Shown: in pieces, positions 1 through 4,961 of the stretch | Position numbering within the stretch: position 1 is the stretch's first letter | How the letters are laid out: each line of letters begins with the position of its first letter | Source: Candidatus Parvarchaeota archaeon | Lineage (GTDB): Archaea > Nanobdellota > Nanobdellia > Parvarchaeales > Parvarchaeaceae | Assembly (NCBI GenBank): GCA_030044235.1 | Contig: JASHWD010000044.1 | Span: forward strand, 1 to 5,348 | Reading direction: 5' to 3' | DNA: 5,348 nucleotides | The notes under the pieces: generated by a model | Database searches by the model: none | What the model saw: the letters and a program-made list of their open reading frames with translations, nothing else | Told to the model about the DNA's origin: nothing | Position numbers and translations under genes: made by a program

Positions 1-1
1 T

Positions 2-406
2 TCAAATGATCTAAATCTTAGAAAAGCTAATCCGACTCAGAAACCCGTTCGCACCGAAAAATATTCAATAACTATCGTAGTACCAGAGGGCGCAAACATC
101 GAGAGAGTGTCGAAGGAACTTACAAACTTGTACTACGATCGGCCATATAATCTTTTGATGAAGGTTAGAGATGCCCTATATTTTGGGACAGCAGGCATAT
201 GCGCAGGATACATAATCGGTGCAGACGCTGGGATTCTTAAGCAATCTACAATTCCGTTTTTAGGAATTGTCGGTACATTTATAGCTGGGATGGTTTTTGA
301 TAAATTCTATACATCAAAGCGGCACGAAGAATGGAAAAAGTTTATGGACAGAGAGATAATAGTCGAATATATGGATTCTAAAGTTTTCCGAGAAGCAGAC
401 AGTTGA
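2..406 (+). CDS. C-terminal part of an unrecognised two-helix membrane protein (5' end outside window)
   Basis: The reading frame is open from base 2 to the TGA at 404-406, giving 134 visible residues, so the gene starts left of the window. A GTG at 107 could act as a start but sits in the middle of an uninterrupted frame and has no TATA box at a suitable distance, so I treat it as an internal valine. The visible part has a soluble stretch containing a likely beta strand (YSITIVVPEG, about residues 21-30), then two hydrophobic segments (about 58-74 and 84-101) joined by a short loop, then a charged tail (KRHEEWKKFMDRE) ending near EADS. This suggests a membrane hairpin with both ends on the same side, probably cytoplasmic. 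I do not recognise the family. The layout resembles the protein at 1325-1960. It converges on the permease gene with seven bases between the two stops. Confidence 0.75.
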   Translation, partial: SNDLNLRKANPTQKPVRTEKYSITIVVPEGANIERVSKELTNLYYDRPYNLLMKVRDALYFGTAGICAGYIIGADAGILKQSTIPFLGIVGTFIAGMVFDKFYTSKRHEEWKKFMDREIIVEYMDSKVFREADS

Positions 407-413
407 AAAATTA

Positions 414-1229
414 TTACAAAACCAAGGTAAGCAACAGTTCTAGAACCCCGAAGCTTATTGTAAGGTAAGCCTGGAAAAACCTTAGCTTTCTTGAGCTCGA
501 CCTACGTGCAAGCACGGCACCGATGGCGCCGCCAGCAATTGCACCGGGGGCCAATGGAATGGCATAAAGTAGCACTTCACTTGATATACCGCCGCCATAA
601 AAATGCGCAACTGCACCTATAGCCGACGTTACTATCATAACAGCTATTATCGTAGAAAAGGCTATCCTTGGAGGGATTCTTTCTGCTGCGGTAAGAAATA
701 CCCCCATTATACCCCCGATTCCAATCCCAAGAAAACCGGATAGGAAGCCAGCGATTGATGAAACTGCGCCAGTAGTTCGTTTGCGTGTTATTTCAGTCTT
801 TTCTTTGTCGTCGGTCGCTTTGCTCGCCGGCAGTTGTTTGTGGGTTAGATACACCGCTATAATCCCTAAGCATACTATTATTACACCGAATACGACTTCG
901 AAGATAAAAGGTTGTATGAAACGATTTGCAAATGAGCCTATAAGAACACCGATTACGGCAAATACGACGATATAATAATACAATTTTTTGTCCACCGCAC
1001 CCTCTTTAAAATTCATATAAGACCCGCCAATTGTGCTGGCGAGTATAGTTATAAGACTAAGACCTCCCGCAGCCACCGGATTCAGCCCCATGTAAAATAT
1101 GAAAAATGGTACCAAAAGCACTCCGCCCCCAACGCCAGCTATGTTTCCAACGGCACTAACAGCTATGGCGGTAAAGAATAGGATTATAGAGTCTATTATA
1201 GTCGCATTTGCAAGAAGGCTAGTTAACAT
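414..1229 (-). CDS. TauE/SafE (TSUP) family permease, probable sulfur-compound or organic-anion transporter
   Basis: This 271-residue protein is almost entirely hydrophobic, with about eight membrane segments in two halves separated by a charged loop (about residues 131-152, with KATDDKEKTEITRKR). Each half begins with the glycine-rich signature of the TauE/SafE (DUF81, TSUP) family: NIAGVGGGVLLVP at residues 29-41 and GFLSGFLGIGIGG at 161-173. A further conserved-looking PLAPGAIAGGAIGAVLA lies at 225-241. Family members move sulfite, sulfoacetate, thiosulfate-like anions or other small organic anions across the cytoplasmic membrane; the substrate cannot be read from the sequence. The length is typical. 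The ATG at 1227-1229 is chosen because a TATA-like box lies about 27 bases upstream, which fits leaderless transcription. The gene shares its upstream region with the divergent gene at 1325, and nothing else nearby suggests sulfur metabolism. Confidence 0.9.
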   Translation of the reverse strand: MLTSLLANATIIDSIILFFTAIAVSAVGNIAGVGGGVLLVPFFIFYMGLNPVAAGGLSLITILASTIGGSYMNFKEGAVDKKLYYYIVVFAVIGVLIGSFANRFIQPFIFEVVFGVIIVCLGIIAVYLTHKQLPASKATDDKEKTEITRKRTTGAVSSIAGFLSGFLGIGIGGIMGVFLTAAERIPPRIAFSTIIAVMIVTSAIGAVAHFYGGGISSEVLLYAIPLAPGAIAGGAIGAVLARRSSSRKLRFFQAYLTISFGVLELLLTLVL

Positions 1230-1250
1230 ATTAGATACGCCATTATCCGT

Positions 1251-1259
1251 GGATATAAA
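1251..1259 (-). promoter_or_regulatory. TATA-like box for the TauE/SafE permease
   Basis: On the minus strand this reads TTTATATCC, close to the archaeal box A consensus. Its centre lies about 27 bases before the ATG at 1229, so the transcript would begin at or very near the start codon. No Shine-Dalgarno sequence is seen. Confidence 0.5.
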
Positions 1260-1284
1260 TGTGGTGGAAGGTTATATCGCTAGC

Positions 1285-1293
1285 TTTATAATA
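1285..1293 (+). promoter_or_regulatory. TATA-like box for the gene at 1325
   Basis: TTTATAATA lies about 36 bases ahead of the ATG at 1325, which predicts a leader of roughly ten bases. Together with the minus-strand box at 1251-1259 it makes the 95-base gap between the two genes a divergent promoter region. Confidence 0.45.
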
Positions 1294-1324
1294 TTTAGGA
1301 TTCATTCATTTTATAATCGATAAA

Positions 1325-1960
1325 ATGGAATACATTCAAGAACCAAAGCTTTTGTGCTACACAGGTTCCGACTTAGAGGTCCTGAAATTCGAAACCGCCG
1401 CCGGCGTTTTTTACAAACTGCCGACAGAGCTTCCGAAAAGCAAAAGGACCTTAAGACACTGTTTAGAAGAGATAATAGGTGAATGCGCGCGCGATAGCAA
1501 TAATAGACTTCTTTCTGCAGACTTCAAAAATATCTTTCCAAATTATACGTTAGTAATATCAAGAGACTCTTCCGATGAGAGTGTGATAAGAGTCTGCGAG
1601 GCGTGCTTAAATGTAGAAAAGGACAGTTCACTGGGTAAGAAGATAGGGCCGGCCTCAAGAAGCGCCTACAATATTTCGCTTGGGGGAATGATAGGTTCTA
1701 TATCGTACATGCTTTTTAAGGGAGGTACGGCTGCCAGCCTCGGCACAGCATTTAATGCTTTTTATCTCGGCACTACTATAGCTTTTCTTTTTAGTACGTG
1801 CGTAAAATACAAGTACGGAAACTTCGGCTGGGACCCTAAATATCTAAAAGATCGCATTTTTGTCTGCTGCGAAAAAGTAAGCGATGCCGGTATTAAGAAA
1901 CTAGAGGATTTAGCGAATAAATATAATAAGGAAAAATTTACACAATTTGTAAGGAATTAG
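1325..1960 (+). CDS. Unrecognised protein with soluble N-terminal domain and C-terminal membrane hairpin
   Basis: This is a 211-residue protein of no family I recognise. Residues 1-110 look soluble and mixed alpha/beta. A strand-like YTLVISRDSS at 74-83 is followed by a helix containing C91-E-A-C94. Two hydrophobic segments (about 115-132 and 137-160) joined by a short KGG turn form a probable membrane hairpin. A charged tail of about 50 residues follows, with C181-C182 and a lysine-rich helix near the end. Eight cysteines are present, but their spacing (one CxxC, one CC) is not a recognisable metal site. The ATG at 1325 is the first in frame and lies downstream of a TATA-like box. The stop at 1958-1960 directly abuts the SRP RNA promoter. 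Its layout resembles that of the partial protein at 2-406. Confidence 0.75.
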   Translation: MEYIQEPKLLCYTGSDLEVLKFETAAGVFYKLPTELPKSKRTLRHCLEEIIGECARDSNNRLLSADFKNIFPNYTLVISRDSSDESVIRVCEACLNVEKDSSLGKKIGPASRSAYNISLGGMIGSISYMLFKGGTAASLGTAFNAFYLGTTIAFLFSTCVKYKYGNFGWDPKYLKDRIFVCCEKVSDAGIKKLEDLANKYNKEKFTQFVRN

Positions 1961-1963
1961 CAC

Positions 1964-1972
1964 ATATTTATT
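1964..1972 (+). promoter_or_regulatory. TATA-like box for the SRP RNA / tRNA-Ser unit
   Basis: ATATTTATT starts four bases after the stop codon of the preceding gene, with its centre about 27 bases before the predicted 5' end of the SRP RNA at 1995. This is the usual archaeal box A to start-site distance. The match to consensus is moderate. Confidence 0.45.
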
Positions 1973-1994
1973 CTTGTGTAATCAAGGTATTGTT

Positions 1995-2258
1995 GACAGG
2001 CTAGCCGGGGAGTCAGTCCCTCCCTGCAACGCAAATGGACTTTAGGCGTGGCGAAAGCACGACCGAGGGGCGGTAATTTCATATACGCTAGCAAAGCTAT
2101 CTGAGAGTCACAGCCCTGCGGGATGCTTTTGTTTGAAAACCCAGCCAGGCCCGGAAGGGAGCAACTGTAATTAAATAGGGGCGTGCTTGCAGGTAAACTG
2201 CGAGGAGAAAATGTTGTTATCCTCTGTATGGATAGCCGTTTCGAAGTCGTGGCCTGTC
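1995..2258 (+). ncRNA. Signal recognition particle RNA (archaeal 7S / SRP RNA)
   Basis: This is the RNA scaffold of the signal recognition particle, which binds SRP19 and SRP54 and targets nascent membrane and secreted proteins to the translocon. The ends are set by helix 1: GACAGGC at 1995-2001 pairs perfectly with GCCTGTC at 2252-2258, a closing helix typical of archaea. In the Alu domain, helix 3 is GGGAG 2008-2012 with CTCCC 2020-2024, and helix 4 is ACGC 2029-2032 with GCGT 2046-2049. Between them lies TGCAAC (2025-2030), the place of the UGUAAY motif. The two loops are complementary (AGTCC 2015-2019 with GGACT 2037-2041), as expected for the known loop-loop contact. The S domain has the nearly invariant helix 8 tip: CCAGG at 2145-2149, then CCC-GGAA-GGG at 2150-2159, then AGCA at 2160-2163, the SRP54 site. 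At about 264 nt it is somewhat shorter than the usual 300 or so. The exact ends are inferred from pairing. Confidence 0.95.
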
Positions 2259-2267
2259 TTATATATA

Positions 2268-2350
2268 GTCAGGGTACTCAAACGGTCACGAGGCACGCCT
2301 GCTAAGCGTGTTGGCGAAAGCCTTAGTGGGTTCGACCCCCACCCCTGACG
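2268..2350 (+). tRNA. tRNA-Ser (anticodon GCU)
   Basis: An 83-nt class II tRNA reading AGC and AGU serine codons. The acceptor stem is GTCAGGG (2268-2274) with CCCTGAC (2343-2349) and a G discriminator at 2350. The anticodon stem CACGC/GCGTG encloses the loop CTGCTAA, giving anticodon GCT. The 15-base variable arm (GGC-GAAA-GCC at its core) is diagnostic of a long-arm tRNA such as serine. The T arm is GTGGG-TTCGACC-CCCAC. No CCA is encoded and there is no intron. It begins nine bases after the SRP RNA and has no TATA box at a workable distance of its own, so it is probably processed from a shared precursor. Confidence 0.97.
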
Positions 2351-2373
2351 ATTCTTTAATGTAATTATTTAAG

Positions 2374-2383
2374 TTTTTATTTA
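2374..2383 (+). promoter_or_regulatory. TATA-like box for the gene at 2411; T-rich run may also end the RNA transcript
   Basis: TTTTTATTTA lies about 32 bases before the ATG at 2411. It is also the first T-rich run downstream of tRNA-Ser, and oligo-T can end archaeal transcription, so the same bases may serve both purposes. Neither role is certain. Confidence 0.4.
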
Positions 2384-2410
2384 GAGGTTTCTTACTATTC
2401 AAATCTAATT

Positions 2411-2893
2411 ATGCCAAAAAAGACAGGAAAACCGATTTTGGGCAATAAGCCAAGATATTATCTTGCTCATCCAATAAAGGATAGACTCGAGATTAGAGAG
2501 TGGGAAAAGAAAATTGAGGAAAACTTAGGAATAGACCTCGTAAATCCTTTTTACGACGCAGCGGAAATAGGAAATATAAAACAGATAGATCGAGGAGAAA
2601 AAGGAGTTTATGATCCTTCATTTGATAGCGAAGAGATAGTCGAAGGCGATCTGGAGCTTATTAGGAAATCAGATGGCATGGTTGCGATAATAACAGACAA
2701 CGTTTCGGTAGGTACTAACATGGAAATATTTTTCAATTCTTACGTTTTAAAGAGACCAACGCACCTTATCATAGAATCTGAAGAATTACAGGGACACTCG
2801 TGGCTCAGGTATATGTCAGGGAAATTTTCCGGTAGGATATACAAAAATAGAAAAGAATTCACTGAAAAATTTCTTAGTAAGGAGAATAAATAG
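2411..2893 (+). CDS. Nucleoside 2-deoxyribosyltransferase-like protein
   Basis: This 160-residue soluble protein has the marks of the nucleoside 2-deoxyribosyltransferase-like fold. These are an early strand YYLAHP (16-21) in the position of the family's YLAGP nucleotide-site motif, then D80-L-E-L-I-R-K-S-D88 before a hydrophobic strand (MVAIIT), and G101-T-N-M-E105, matching the GTxxE motif whose glutamate is the nucleophile in characterised members. A further strand, PTHLII (116-121), follows as in the family. Such enzymes exchange or hydrolyse the bond between a base and deoxyribose or ribose in salvage or nucleotide clean-up; which reaction applies here cannot be told. The loop between the first strand and D80 is long (about residues 50-77, charged) and the C-terminus is basic. 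The gene stands alone between tRNA-Ser and the uL16 unit, on the same strand. The ATG at 2411 follows a TATA-like box. Confidence 0.75.
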   Translation: MPKKTGKPILGNKPRYYLAHPIKDRLEIREWEKKIEENLGIDLVNPFYDAAEIGNIKQIDRGEKGVYDPSFDSEEIVEGDLELIRKSDGMVAIITDNVSVGTNMEIFFNSYVLKRPTHLIIESEELQGHSWLRYMSGKFSGRIYKNRKEFTEKFLSKENK

Positions 2894-2906
2894 AAATCTT
2901 TTAAAG

Positions 2907-2916
2907 TATATAAATA
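2907..2916 (+). promoter_or_regulatory. Strong TATA box for the small protein-uL16 operon
   Basis: TATATAAATA is the closest match to archaeal box A in the window. It is centred about 28 bases before the ATG at 2939, which predicts a leaderless message. A strong promoter suits a ribosomal protein gene. Confidence 0.65.
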
Positions 2917-2938
2917 GACTAATTTATAATAATAGTTT

Positions 2939-3121
2939 ATGGCGGAAAATACGTGGATGGAAAAGATGGTCAGCGAAGTTCTGGCAAATCTAGCTAACAA
3001 ATCACATGATTTGACCTTTACTCTTGATAAATTTGAACTAAAGACGCCTTGGTTTGAGGAGCCTTTAAAGTTAAGTGGAAAATTGACTATCGAATTATCT
3101 TCGAAGAAAAGTAAGAAGTGA
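2939..3121 (+). CDS. Unrecognised 60-residue protein co-transcribed with uL16
   Basis: I do not recognise this protein. It has a probable amphipathic N-terminal helix (about residues 4-21, TWMEKMVSEVLANLANK), then alternating hydrophobic and polar residues suggesting two or three beta strands (HDLTFTLDKFEL at 23-34 and LKLSGKLTIEL at 43-53), and a lysine-rich tail (KKSKK). There is no signal peptide or membrane segment. The ATG lies at the leaderless distance from the best TATA box of the window, which is the main reason to believe it is a real gene. Its TGA stop is three bases before the ATG of uL16, so the two are almost certainly one transcript and probably translationally coupled. The basic tail and partner would fit a ribosome- or RNA-associated role, but that is only inference. 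Confidence 0.72.
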   Translation: MAENTWMEKMVSEVLANLANKSHDLTFTLDKFELKTPWFEEPLKLSGKLTIELSSKKSKK

Positions 3122-3124
3122 ATT

Positions 3125-3643
3125 ATGAGTACAAAATTAAGACCAGGACGATCGTACAGAAATTGGGACATGGCTTATACTCGTAAATCTAAGTATAAAT
3201 CAAAGAACTATGTAAAAATGTCACAGACCCCAAAAATAACTCAATACCATTCTGGCAACCTTTCAAAGCAGTTCCCAACAAAAGTTTTTGTTTTGTCTGA
3301 AAAAACATTGCAAATAAGAGACAACGCCTTAGAAGCAGCAAGAATTGTAGCAAATAAGCATTTGACAGACGCAATAGGCGACCAAAATTTCCATCTTATA
3401 GTTGTTACCTATCCACATAATATATTGAAAGAACACAAGTTGGCTACAGGTGCTGGAGCTGACCGTTTTTCTTCTGGTATGCAGAAATCTTTTGGTAAGC
3501 CGATAGGGTTAGCTGCCAGAGTTAGGGCAGGCGACAGAATATTCGAAATCCATTTGGAAGCTGAGCACCTAAATGAAGCAAAGTTAGCCGCCGGCAAAAT
3601 AGGAAAGAAACTCGGAGTAAGAACTAGAGCAGTAGTTGCTTAA
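3125..3643 (+). CDS. rpl10e: Large ribosomal subunit protein uL16 (archaeal L10e)
   Basis: This 172-residue protein is a full-length archaeal/eukaryotic-type uL16, the large-subunit protein near the peptidyl-transferase centre and the A-site tRNA. Features visible in order are the basic N-terminus KLRPGRSYRNW (4-14), YTRKSKYKSKNYVK (18-31), the conserved QIRDNALEAARIVANKHL (63-80), YPHNILKEHKLATGAGADR (96-114), and SSGMQKSFGKPIGLAARVRAG (116-136). The C-terminal helix is rich in alanine and lysine (KLAAGKIGKKLG). The start agrees with the family's usual N-terminus. It follows the 60-residue gene by three bases; the GTGA overlapping the upstream stop is too close to the ATG to be a good ribosome binding site, so reinitiation is likely. 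Its TAA stop overlaps the stop of the convergent adenosyltransferase gene. Confidence 0.97.
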   Translation: MSTKLRPGRSYRNWDMAYTRKSKYKSKNYVKMSQTPKITQYHSGNLSKQFPTKVFVLSEKTLQIRDNALEAARIVANKHLTDAIGDQNFHLIVVTYPHNILKEHKLATGAGADRFSSGMQKSFGKPIGLAARVRAGDRIFEIHLEAEHLNEAKLAAGKIGKKLGVRTRAVVA

Positions 3644-4173
3644 TCAAGTTTGAAAACGTCTTCTTTAAAATTATCTGCTTTATTTACATATCTGAACAAT
3701 ACGAATAAGAGAGATGACAGACGATTTAAATATTTTAATATATAAACATCAGAAACGCCTGCATCTAATACTGTTCTTTCCGTTCGCCTGGCAATAGTTC
3801 GACAGATATTAAGTGAAGTCGCGTCATCAAATCCGTTTGGAAAGATAAAATTCGTCGTGTCCTTTATGTCTTTAGCATAGAATTCTATTGAATCTTCTAG
3901 GAACTTTACATTTGTTTCCGAGATTTTTTTATCTTGTTGTGTATTACCATCGATGTAACCGGATAGTTCTCCGCTAATAATGTAAAGATCGTGTTCTAGT
4001 CGCTTTATAATGTCCTTCACACTTCCATACTTTATTTTTGAGAAAGCATTACCTAAGAAAGCACTTAGCTCATCTAAATCGCCGATAGCCTTTACAAGTT
4101 TATCCGTTTTAGGCACGCGCGAATTATAGATAGAGGTTTCCCCGTTGTCGCCGCCGCCGGAATAATATTTCAT
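3640..4173 (-). CDS. PduO-type cob(I)alamin adenosyltransferase
   Basis: This 177-residue protein matches the PduO/MMAB family, which transfers the 5'-deoxyadenosyl group of ATP to cob(I)alamin to make adenosylcobalamin. The N-terminal ATP loop YSGGGDNGETSIY (4-16) corresponds to the family's TRTGDKGxTSL. AIGDLDELSAFLG (29-41) carries the conserved D34-E35 pair. FIFPNG (109-114) leads into C124-RTIARRTER-133, the arginine-rich active-site helix. YLNRLSSLLFVLFR (148-161) is the last conserved helix. Length is normal and the protein should be a cytosolic trimer of helical bundles. Two positions differ from the usual pattern: N10 where the ATP loop usually has lysine, and S154 where many members have aspartate (NRLSD). 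The ATG at 4171-4173 has a GGTGA ribosome binding site and lies two bases after the winged-helix gene. No cobalamin-dependent enzyme is in the window. Confidence 0.92.
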   Translation of the reverse strand: MKYYSGGGDNGETSIYNSRVPKTDKLVKAIGDLDELSAFLGNAFSKIKYGSVKDIIKRLEHDLYIISGELSGYIDGNTQQDKKISETNVKFLEDSIEFYAKDIKDTTNFIFPNGFDDATSLNICRTIARRTERTVLDAGVSDVYILKYLNRLSSLLFVLFRYVNKADNFKEDVFKLD

Positions 4174-4175
4174 TG

Positions 4176-4520
4176 CTATTCACCGTCTTCTTTCTCAGCC
4201 TCAGCATTCTTAAGCAAATAATATTTGGCCTTTCTTCTTATTCCATCTAGATATACCCTGAACATGTCATATGAAAGATGATAAAAAACAGCTTTACCTC
4301 TATGTTCAGAAACTAAAATTTTTCCGAACATTGGTGACACTAGATTATAGAAATGCTTTTTGCCTTTTTGGGAATTTAGATCTATATTGAGAAAAGTAGA
4401 CAGGTCTTCTCGGCTTACTTCGTTTTTTTCTCTTATGTAATTTATTATTTTTCCGGCCTCGTCATGTAGGCTTTTGCTTTTTGGATGGTTTCCGTATATA
4501 ATATAAAGCAACTCTTCCAT
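4176..4520 (-). CDS. Small probable winged-helix DNA-binding protein
   Basis: This 114-residue soluble protein is the first gene of a two-gene unit with the adenosyltransferase. The predicted pattern fits a winged helix: a helix at about 18-32 (HDEAGKIINYIREKN), VSREDLSTFL (35-44) as the second helix, a basic third helix SQKGKKHFYNLVSPMF (50-65) in the recognition position, then a beta hairpin KILVSEHRGKAVFYHLS (67-83) as the wing. A basic helix follows (FRVYLDGIRRKAKYYLLKN, 87-105), ending in an acidic tail. There is no ligand domain or metal-binding cysteine. The ATG at 4518-4520 lies about 25 bases from a TATA-like box, so translation is probably leaderless. It may regulate its own operon; I assign the fold by eye and cannot name a family. 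Confidence 0.65.
   Translation of the reverse strand: MEELLYIIYGNHPKSKSLHDEAGKIINYIREKNEVSREDLSTFLNIDLNSQKGKKHFYNLVSPMFGKILVSEHRGKAVFYHLSYDMFRVYLDGIRRKAKYYLLKNAEAEKEDGE
4180..4184 (-). promoter_or_regulatory. Ribosome binding site for the adenosyltransferase
   Basis: On the minus strand the bases GGTGA, complementary to the archaeal 16S rRNA 3' tail, lie six bases before the ATG at 4173 and overlap the end of the upstream gene. It is the only well-placed Shine-Dalgarno match in the window and belongs to an internal cistron, as expected where first genes are leaderless. Confidence 0.6.
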
Positions 4521-4540
4521 ACAATAGACTAAGCTTCTTT

Positions 4541-4550
4541 AAAATATAAG
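4541..4550 (-). promoter_or_regulatory. TATA-like box for the winged-helix/adenosyltransferase unit
   Basis: The minus strand reads CTTATATTTT, centred about 25 bases before the ATG at 4520. The upstream region is only about 60 bases long, with no room for a cobalamin riboswitch. Confidence 0.5.
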
Positions 4551-4582
4551 CTATTAAGCGCCATTTTGTATTTTATTTAGGT

Positions 4583-4936
4583 CTAAGAGTAAATGCCAGT
4601 GCAACTCAACTTTGAATTTATTTGTATCGCATTTGAATACTGCAGACTAACATTATAGTAATCAACCGATTCGTTGGTTATTTGTGAAAGTATTCCGCCG
4701 CCGCAACAATTTCCAGTAGCTTCATTTATAAGCGACAACACCTCTGATTTATTTAAAATTCCGGCGCTATACAAAGACCCGTTAATTTTCGTAGTTAGTG
4801 TTGGGATTTCGTAACAGTTTGAACCATTAGGTATGGTTGTAACAGCTCCGTTATAGTGATTATAATAAAAATAAGCAGAAAAAGCGGCTATAGCTACTGC
4901 TAGAATAACAACAATTCCTACTATTTTTATACGCAT
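4583..4936 (-). CDS. Unrecognised secreted or membrane-anchored, sequon-rich small protein
   Basis: A 117-residue protein starting at the ATG at 4934-4936. A TTG at 4949-4951 would add five residues but is a weaker start. MRIK is followed by one strongly hydrophobic segment (about 5-24), giving a signal anchor or uncleaved signal peptide with the rest outside the cell. The external part has five N-glycosylation sequons in about 60 residues (N37GS, N52GS, N62KS, N88ES, N95VS) and four cysteines (C41, C77, C78, C112) around a glycine-rich CCGGG, suitable for two disulfide bonds. Charged residues are few; serine, asparagine and tyrosine are common, as in archaeal cell-surface proteins. I recognise no domain. 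It begins 25 bases after tRNA-Glu on the same strand, with only a poor TATA candidate between, so it may be read through from the tRNA promoter. Confidence 0.7.
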   Translation of the reverse strand: MRIKIVGIVVILAVAIAAFSAYFYYNHYNGAVTTIPNGSNCYEIPTLTTKINGSLYSAGILNKSEVLSLINEATGNCCGGGILSQITNESVDYYNVSLQYSNAIQINSKLSCTGIYS

Positions 4937-4961
4937 AGGCCATTTACACAAAACTAGATAT

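Noticed and set aside
107..406. A complete 99-residue gene starting at the GTG at 107
   Set aside because: The same frame is open without a stop to the left edge and encodes sensible protein there, so this GTG is most likely internal.
1309..1317. TTTTATAAT as the TATA box of the gene at 1325
   Set aside because: It is only 8-16 bases from the ATG, so transcription would start inside the gene; the box at 1285-1293 is better placed.
781..1323. Plus-strand open frames across the TauE/SafE gene
   Set aside because: They lie opposite a well-recognised permease or its promoter region, are low in complexity and match nothing; they are antisense shadows.
2259..2267. TTATATATA as a promoter for tRNA-Ser
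   Set aside because: It directly abuts the tRNA; an archaeal TATA box needs to lie about 25 bases upstream of the start site.
2740..3597. Minus-strand open frames across the deoxyribosyltransferase-like, small-protein and uL16 genes
   Set aside because: They overlap confident genes on the plus strand and have no promoter or recognisable motif of their own.
4521..4582. Cobalamin riboswitch upstream of the adenosyltransferase unit
   Set aside because: The region is about 60 bases, too short for the aptamer, and lacks the conserved B12-box; the TATA box predicts a leaderless message.
4937..4951. TTG start at 4951 adding five residues to the exported protein
   Set aside because: The ATG at 4936 gives a conventional MRIK plus hydrophobic segment; the TTG has no ribosome binding site and lies only ten bases from the tRNA.
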